64,000 bases of DNA, from the NCBI RefSeq assembly GCF_024679245.1, contig NC_090184.1:10064233-10128232 (forward strand), in the 5' to 3' direction. This document shows positions 12,772-64,000 of this stretch, in pieces. The notes beneath the pieces are model-generated. The model was not told the DNA's origin. It worked only from the letters and a program-made list of their open reading frames with translations, and did no database searches. A program made the position numbers and the translations under genes. Numbering within the stretch: position 1 is the stretch's first letter; each line of letters opens with the position of its first letter. This DNA is from Pseudorasbora parva (lineage: Eukaryota > Chordata > Actinopteri > Cypriniformes > Gobionidae).

Positions 12772-13747
12772 TCATTTAGCATTTCTTTTTTCACCTGATT
12801 GTTAGTCACAGCGTACCCTGACACAGATAATTATTTTAAATCATTCTGGATGCTTTCGAGCTTTTTTTAAGTGAAAGACAATCTGTGCTAGTGTATAATT
12901 TTCTCTTCCTGCTTAGACAGTATGGCAAAGAAGGACTCATTTCTCCTTAACAGCTACCAGTGAGTGAAGCCTACTATAGGTAATCGCCTTAAATATAAAA
13001 AATAAACAGAAACCATATCCTTAAATATATACGTTAGGTGACATAGTACACTTTCATTCCGGTACTGTTGTTCCAAACACAGAGCCAGGAAAAACAAAAA
13101 CCCTTGTCTCACTAACACATGCGTTACCTGAGCTACCTGGCTCCAAATTGTGAAGTAAAGTTGTGTTAGACTGAGGGGGTAACCATAGCAACAGTACTCA
13201 GCTTGAGCGCTTTCTATTAGGATCAGTATGGGATGGTATGTTGGCACATGCTGTAATTAGGTAATTTTTTTAATCACTTTTATTAAAGATGAATGCATCA
13301 CATGTACAGTATACTACAAAAATGGGTAACACTTTAGAATAAGGTTCATTAGTTAACATTATTTAATATATTAACTAACATGAATTAACCATGAGCAGTT
13401 TCTTGGAAGTAAATGCCCACTGCTATGATTGGACAACAGTCATACATATTATAATGACTTTAGACTCCCCCGACAGTAAACGTGGGGAATTGTTTTGTAA
13501 ATTTCCAATTGTGAAAAATGGCAACCGGAATGATTCGCCCATGCATGTTTAACCCAGAGTCTTCTCCCGAATCGCTGGACAATGAACCAACAACACCTCA
13601 AATACAAAGGATGCTCCAGCCTGTGACAGCATAGTAATTTATCATTAAATATGTTTAGTTAGACACGTGAACATAATCAGTAGATATCAAGAAATCAGTA
13701 ACAATGCAATACTTTCACATATACCATCCATTCTCTTGTTTACAAAA
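12768..13747. other. intergenic, no gene recognised
   Basis: Unclassified AT-rich DNA; the short open frames carry no motif. Confidence 0.35.
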
Positions 13748-14372
13748 GCATAATAATAGATTTAATTTATAACGCACTTTTCATTGCAAAGAATCTCAAA
13801 GTGCAACAATGAAAAAAGGGAAAAAATAACAAAAATGAATAAAAAGTAAAAATAAAGAAAAATACAAACAATCAACACATAAAAGCCTTTCTGAACAGAA
13901 AATTCTTCAGTTCACCTTTAAACTGGTCCCAAAAGGTGGTTCCAAAGCAGAAAGCTCGATCTCCAATGGTACGAAGCCTGGTGGTGGGGACTTGAAGAAG
14001 CAGCTGGCCTAAAGATCTGAGGGTGCAGGTGGAGGATTTCAGAGTGATGCGTTCCTGTAGATATGGTGGTGCATGTCCGGTGATGCAGTTATGTGTGAGC
14101 AGGAGGATTTTGTTGTCGATCCGGGATGAAACAGGAAGCCAGTGCAATGAGTGTAGGATGGGAGTTATGTGATCATATTTACGTACTCTCATAAGGACTC
14201 TGGCAGCACTATTCTGGATGTATTGAAGCATCTGGATATTTCTGGCAGAAATCCCACTGAAGAGTCGGTTGCAGTAGTCCAGCCTGGTGGAGACAAAGGC
14301 ATGGACATGTTTCTCTGCATCTGGAAAGGTTAAAAGGGGACGGAGATTGGAGATGTTTCCAAGGTGAAGTAG
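13748..14372 (-). pseudogene. L2-like LINE, 3' end of reverse-transcriptase ORF
   Basis: The minus-strand frame encodes RLDYCNRLFSG, then NIQMLQYIQNSAARVLMRVR, then ITPILHSLHWLPVSSRIDNK. These are signatures of the region downstream of the RT catalytic core in L2/CR1-group fish LINEs. The 3' end (13748-13800 in complement) is an AAGTGCGTTATAAATT-type tail with short TTAT-like repeats. The endonuclease and most of the RT are absent, a typical 5'-truncated dead copy. The open frame runs on through the adjacent SINE only by chance. Confidence 0.8.
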
Positions 14373-14375
14373 CTT

Positions 14376-14638
14376 TGGGTGGCAGTGGCTCAGTGGTTCA
14401 TGTAGGTTGTCTTCAAACCAGAAGGTTGGTGGTTCAATCCCTGGTTCCACTTGACCAAGTGTCGAGGTGTCCATGAGCAAGACACCTAACCCCAGCTGCT
14501 CCCGACGAGCTGGATGGCGCCTTACATGGCTGACATCGCCGTCGGTGTATGAATGGGTGAATGCGAGGCAATATGTAAAGCGCTTTGGATGGCCATAGGG
14601 TCTGTTAAAAACGCTATATAAATGCAGTCCATTTACCA
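14376..14638 (+). mobile_element. tRNA-derived SINE
   Basis: The head carries tRNA-like Pol III promoter boxes: an A-box-like TGGCTCAGTGG near 14387 and a B-box-like GGTTCAATCCC near 14430. The body contains CAAGACACCTAACCCCAGCT and GCCGTCGGTGTATGAATGGG. The tail, AAAGCGCTTTGGATGGCC to GCTATATAAATGCAGTCC, is of L2 type, implying mobilisation by an L2-like LINE. It looks full length and well preserved, and lies next to a minus-strand LINE fragment. Confidence 0.85.
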
Positions 14639-15370
14639 TATATCACTTTTAAATTATTAAATAGTAATTATTAAAATTAATGTGTTTTGGAATTGGTCAA
14701 ATGAGCCTGGAAAAAAAATTTGATCAGAAAATCAACGTGCCTAATAATTCTGCAGTGTATATTTTACCTGGAATATTCATTTATCCATTGCCTGTTTTAT
14801 CTTCTGTTAACTTAGTTGAATATCATAAGTCTAAACTCTAATAATCAGGGTTAAGAATTTATTTATACCGTATAAGAAATAGTATTAGTGATGTTTGCTT
14901 TACCAAAACCCACTAAAAATCTGTATGATTTTCCTGTTTATGGGCGAATACAATTAAATTACATCACTGCGTCAGTGGTTAAAAAAACAATCATGTTGAT
15001 GCTTTTATGATTATAGGTAATGGAATGAACTCTCTCTCTCTTCCTCTGTCTCTGTACTGTGGTTTTGTGCACAATAAGCTACCTAAATCCCCCAGGCCTG
15101 GATTACAGTTCTGAGGGGATTTAAGTGTCAGCTTGACAGGTGTTGCACAGTCAATAAGTTAGCATCTTTACTAGTACGGCATCTCACAGCATGCCATCAG
15201 AAAGACAGCTCCACCCTACACTGCAGATGCTTAATCTATTCTGATGTCTGCAAGACTATCCATCAAATCCTGTGGGTTTGGACGTATAGTTTGTGTTCTT
15301 GTCGTCAGATTTCCCCGGGAAACGTTGTTGGATGGAGGTTTGCCTAGAGCTTTGTTTGAAAGAGTGATTG
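14639..15370. other. plch2: upstream region of plch2, no gene
   Basis: About 730 bp between the SINE and the promoter. I see no further exon here, so proximal regulatory sequence for plch2 most likely lies in it, but I identify no specific factor site. Confidence 0.4.
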
Positions 15371-15376
15371 TAGGGG

Positions 15377-15383
15377 TATAAAG
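15377..15383 (+). promoter_or_regulatory. plch2: TATA box of plch2
   Basis: TATAAAG in a GGGG-TATAAAG-GCAGG context lies 45 bp upstream of the exon 1 ATG. A start site about 30 bp downstream (near 15407) would give a 5' UTR of only about 20 nt. The promoter role is inferred from motif and spacing. An upstream 5' exon that uses a different promoter remains possible. Confidence 0.55.
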
Positions 15384-15427
15384 GCAGGAAGTCAGAAGAA
15401 GCAAAGCGCGAGAAAGAAATCAAGGAC

Positions 15428-63034
<47,607 letters not shown>

Positions 63035-63306
63035 GTAAGTATGGTTATGGTGCATTTGAAATGATATTTTGTGTAGAAGAACAAAAATGTTATGAACATA
63101 GCTCTGGTGAAACATTTCTTTCTTCAATAACTCTTGATCAGGTATTTTAAAAAACTAAACAAATTGTTTTATAATTGTACTTCACATGCTTAATAAAGCT
63201 TTTTTCACATTACAAAACTATTGCTAACAGTTGGTGGTAAATATATTTAATGTGTTTCATTTTCATGAAAATAATTAAATTAGTCTTTATTTTCTTAATG
63301 CAAAAT
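63035..63306 (+). other. plch2: plch2 intron 10 start
   Basis: Unclassified AT-rich intron DNA. Confidence 0.5.
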
Positions 63307-64000
63307 ACACAGACCATGCATAACATTATGACCACCTTCCTTATATTGTATTGATCCCCCTTTTGCTGCCAAAACAGCCCTGACCTGTCAAGGCATGGAC
63401 TCCACTAGACCCCTGAAGGTTGTGGTATCTGACACCAAGGTGTTAGCAGCAGATCCTTTGAGTCCTGTAAGCTGCGAGGTGCAGCCTCCATTGATCAGAC
63501 TTGTTTGTACAGCACATCCCACAGATGCTCGATTGGATTGAGATCTGGGGAATTTGGAGGACAAGTCAACACCTCAAACTCATTGTCGTGCTCCTTAAAC
63601 CATTCATGGACCATTTTTGCTGTGTGGCAGGGCACATTATCCTGCTGAAAGAGACCACGGCCACTAGGGAATACCATTTTCAAAACCATAAAAGGGTGTA
63701 CATGTTTTTGCAACAATGCTTAGGTAGGTGTTACTAGTCAAAGTAACATCCACGTGGATGGCAGGACCCAAGGTTTCCCAGCATAACATTGCCCAAAGCA
63801 TCACACTGCCTCCACCAGCTTGCCTTCTACCCATAGTGCATCCTGGTGCCATGTGTTCCCCAGGTAAGCGGCGCACACACATGTGTCTATGTGATTTGAA
63901 AGAGAACGTGATTCATCAGACCAGGTTACCTTCTTCCATTTGCTCTGTGGTCCAATTCTGATGCTCATATGCCACTGTTGGTACTTTTGGTGGCGGACAG
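63307..64000 (-). mobile_element. Tc1-like transposon, minus strand, cut by window edge
   Basis: It begins with a degraded TIR (GCATAACATTATGACCACC) of the 6121-6742 family. The interior reads as transposase on the minus strand up to the window end, so the 5' part and other TIR lie outside. Confidence 0.85.
63495..64000 (-). pseudogene. Tc1-like transposase, frameshifted, partial
   Basis: The minus-strand pieces are 63664-63882 (GGGSVMLWAMLCWETLGPAI) and 63495-63716 (LFQQDNVPCHTAKMV with a catalytic Asp, then SPDLNPIEHLWDVL with the Glu). The two lie in different frames that swap between about 63664 and 63716, and a stop follows KQV at 63495. Inactive. Confidence 0.85.

Noticed and set aside
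14376..14450. a functional tRNA gene
   Set aside because: Promoter boxes are present but the body does not fold as a tRNA and runs into a SINE body and tail.
13872..14639. 255-codon minus-strand frame as one gene
   Set aside because: Its C-terminal two thirds are L2-like LINE and the N-terminal third is the antisense of a tRNA-derived SINE; the join is chance.

Overview
This window is vertebrate chromosomal DNA, almost certainly from a cyprinid-type teleost fish. It is AT-rich and intron-rich and holds several Tc1-like families, hAT, PIF/Harbinger and TTAA-target MITEs, a DIRS retrotransposon, an L2-like LINE piece, a tRNA-derived SINE and long (AT)n/(GT)n tracts. There is no bacterial, phage or CRISPR content.

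Only one host gene can be supported: the 5' half of a phospholipase C eta-2 gene (plch2) on the + strand, running from a TATA-bearing promoter near 15377 past the right edge. Ten coding exons join in frame with consistent splice phases to give 554 residues: 15428-15698, 22304-22450, 32934-33177, 33997-34126, 43626-43796, 45357-45450, 47371-47574, 47783-47903, 50113-50284 and 62927-63034. They encode an N-terminal extension, the PH domain, the EF-hands, the PI-PLC X domain with its catalytic residues, and the start of the acidic X-Y linker. The Y and C2 domains and the tail lie beyond the window. Intron 3 (33178-33996) is a U12-type AT-AC intron with near-consensus donor and branch site; all other introns are GT-AG.

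Layout. 1-15370: gene-free upstream DNA with Tc1 copies, MITEs, LINE/SINE pieces and microsatellites. 15371-22303: promoter, exon 1 and intron 1, which holds a three-level nested transposon stack (18738-20707). 22304-32933: exon 2 and intron 2, with two nested hAT-like elements, a foldback element with a Harbinger MITE inside, and a DIRS element inserted in an L2-type tail. 32934-43625: exons 3-4, the AT-AC intron, two related TTAA MITEs, a very young miniature LTR retrotransposon (39891-41288) and a Tc1 copy with about 205-bp inverted repeats. 43626-50284: exons 5-9; intron 6 holds a MITE with a 51-bp minisatellite. 50285-62926: intron 9, with a hAT element carrying a 679-bp tandem duplication, a second hAT MITE, a concentric inverted-repeat structure and a Harbinger MITE. 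62927-64000: exon 10 and a Tc1 copy cut by the window edge.

I found no novel multi-gene system. The most notable items are the minor-spliceosome intron in plch2, a poly-G-ended TTAA transposon whose computed removal restores a broken palindrome, the collapsed RT/recombinase DIRS copy, and the duplicated-end hAT element. Family calls rest on motifs and remembered consensus sequences, not on a search.
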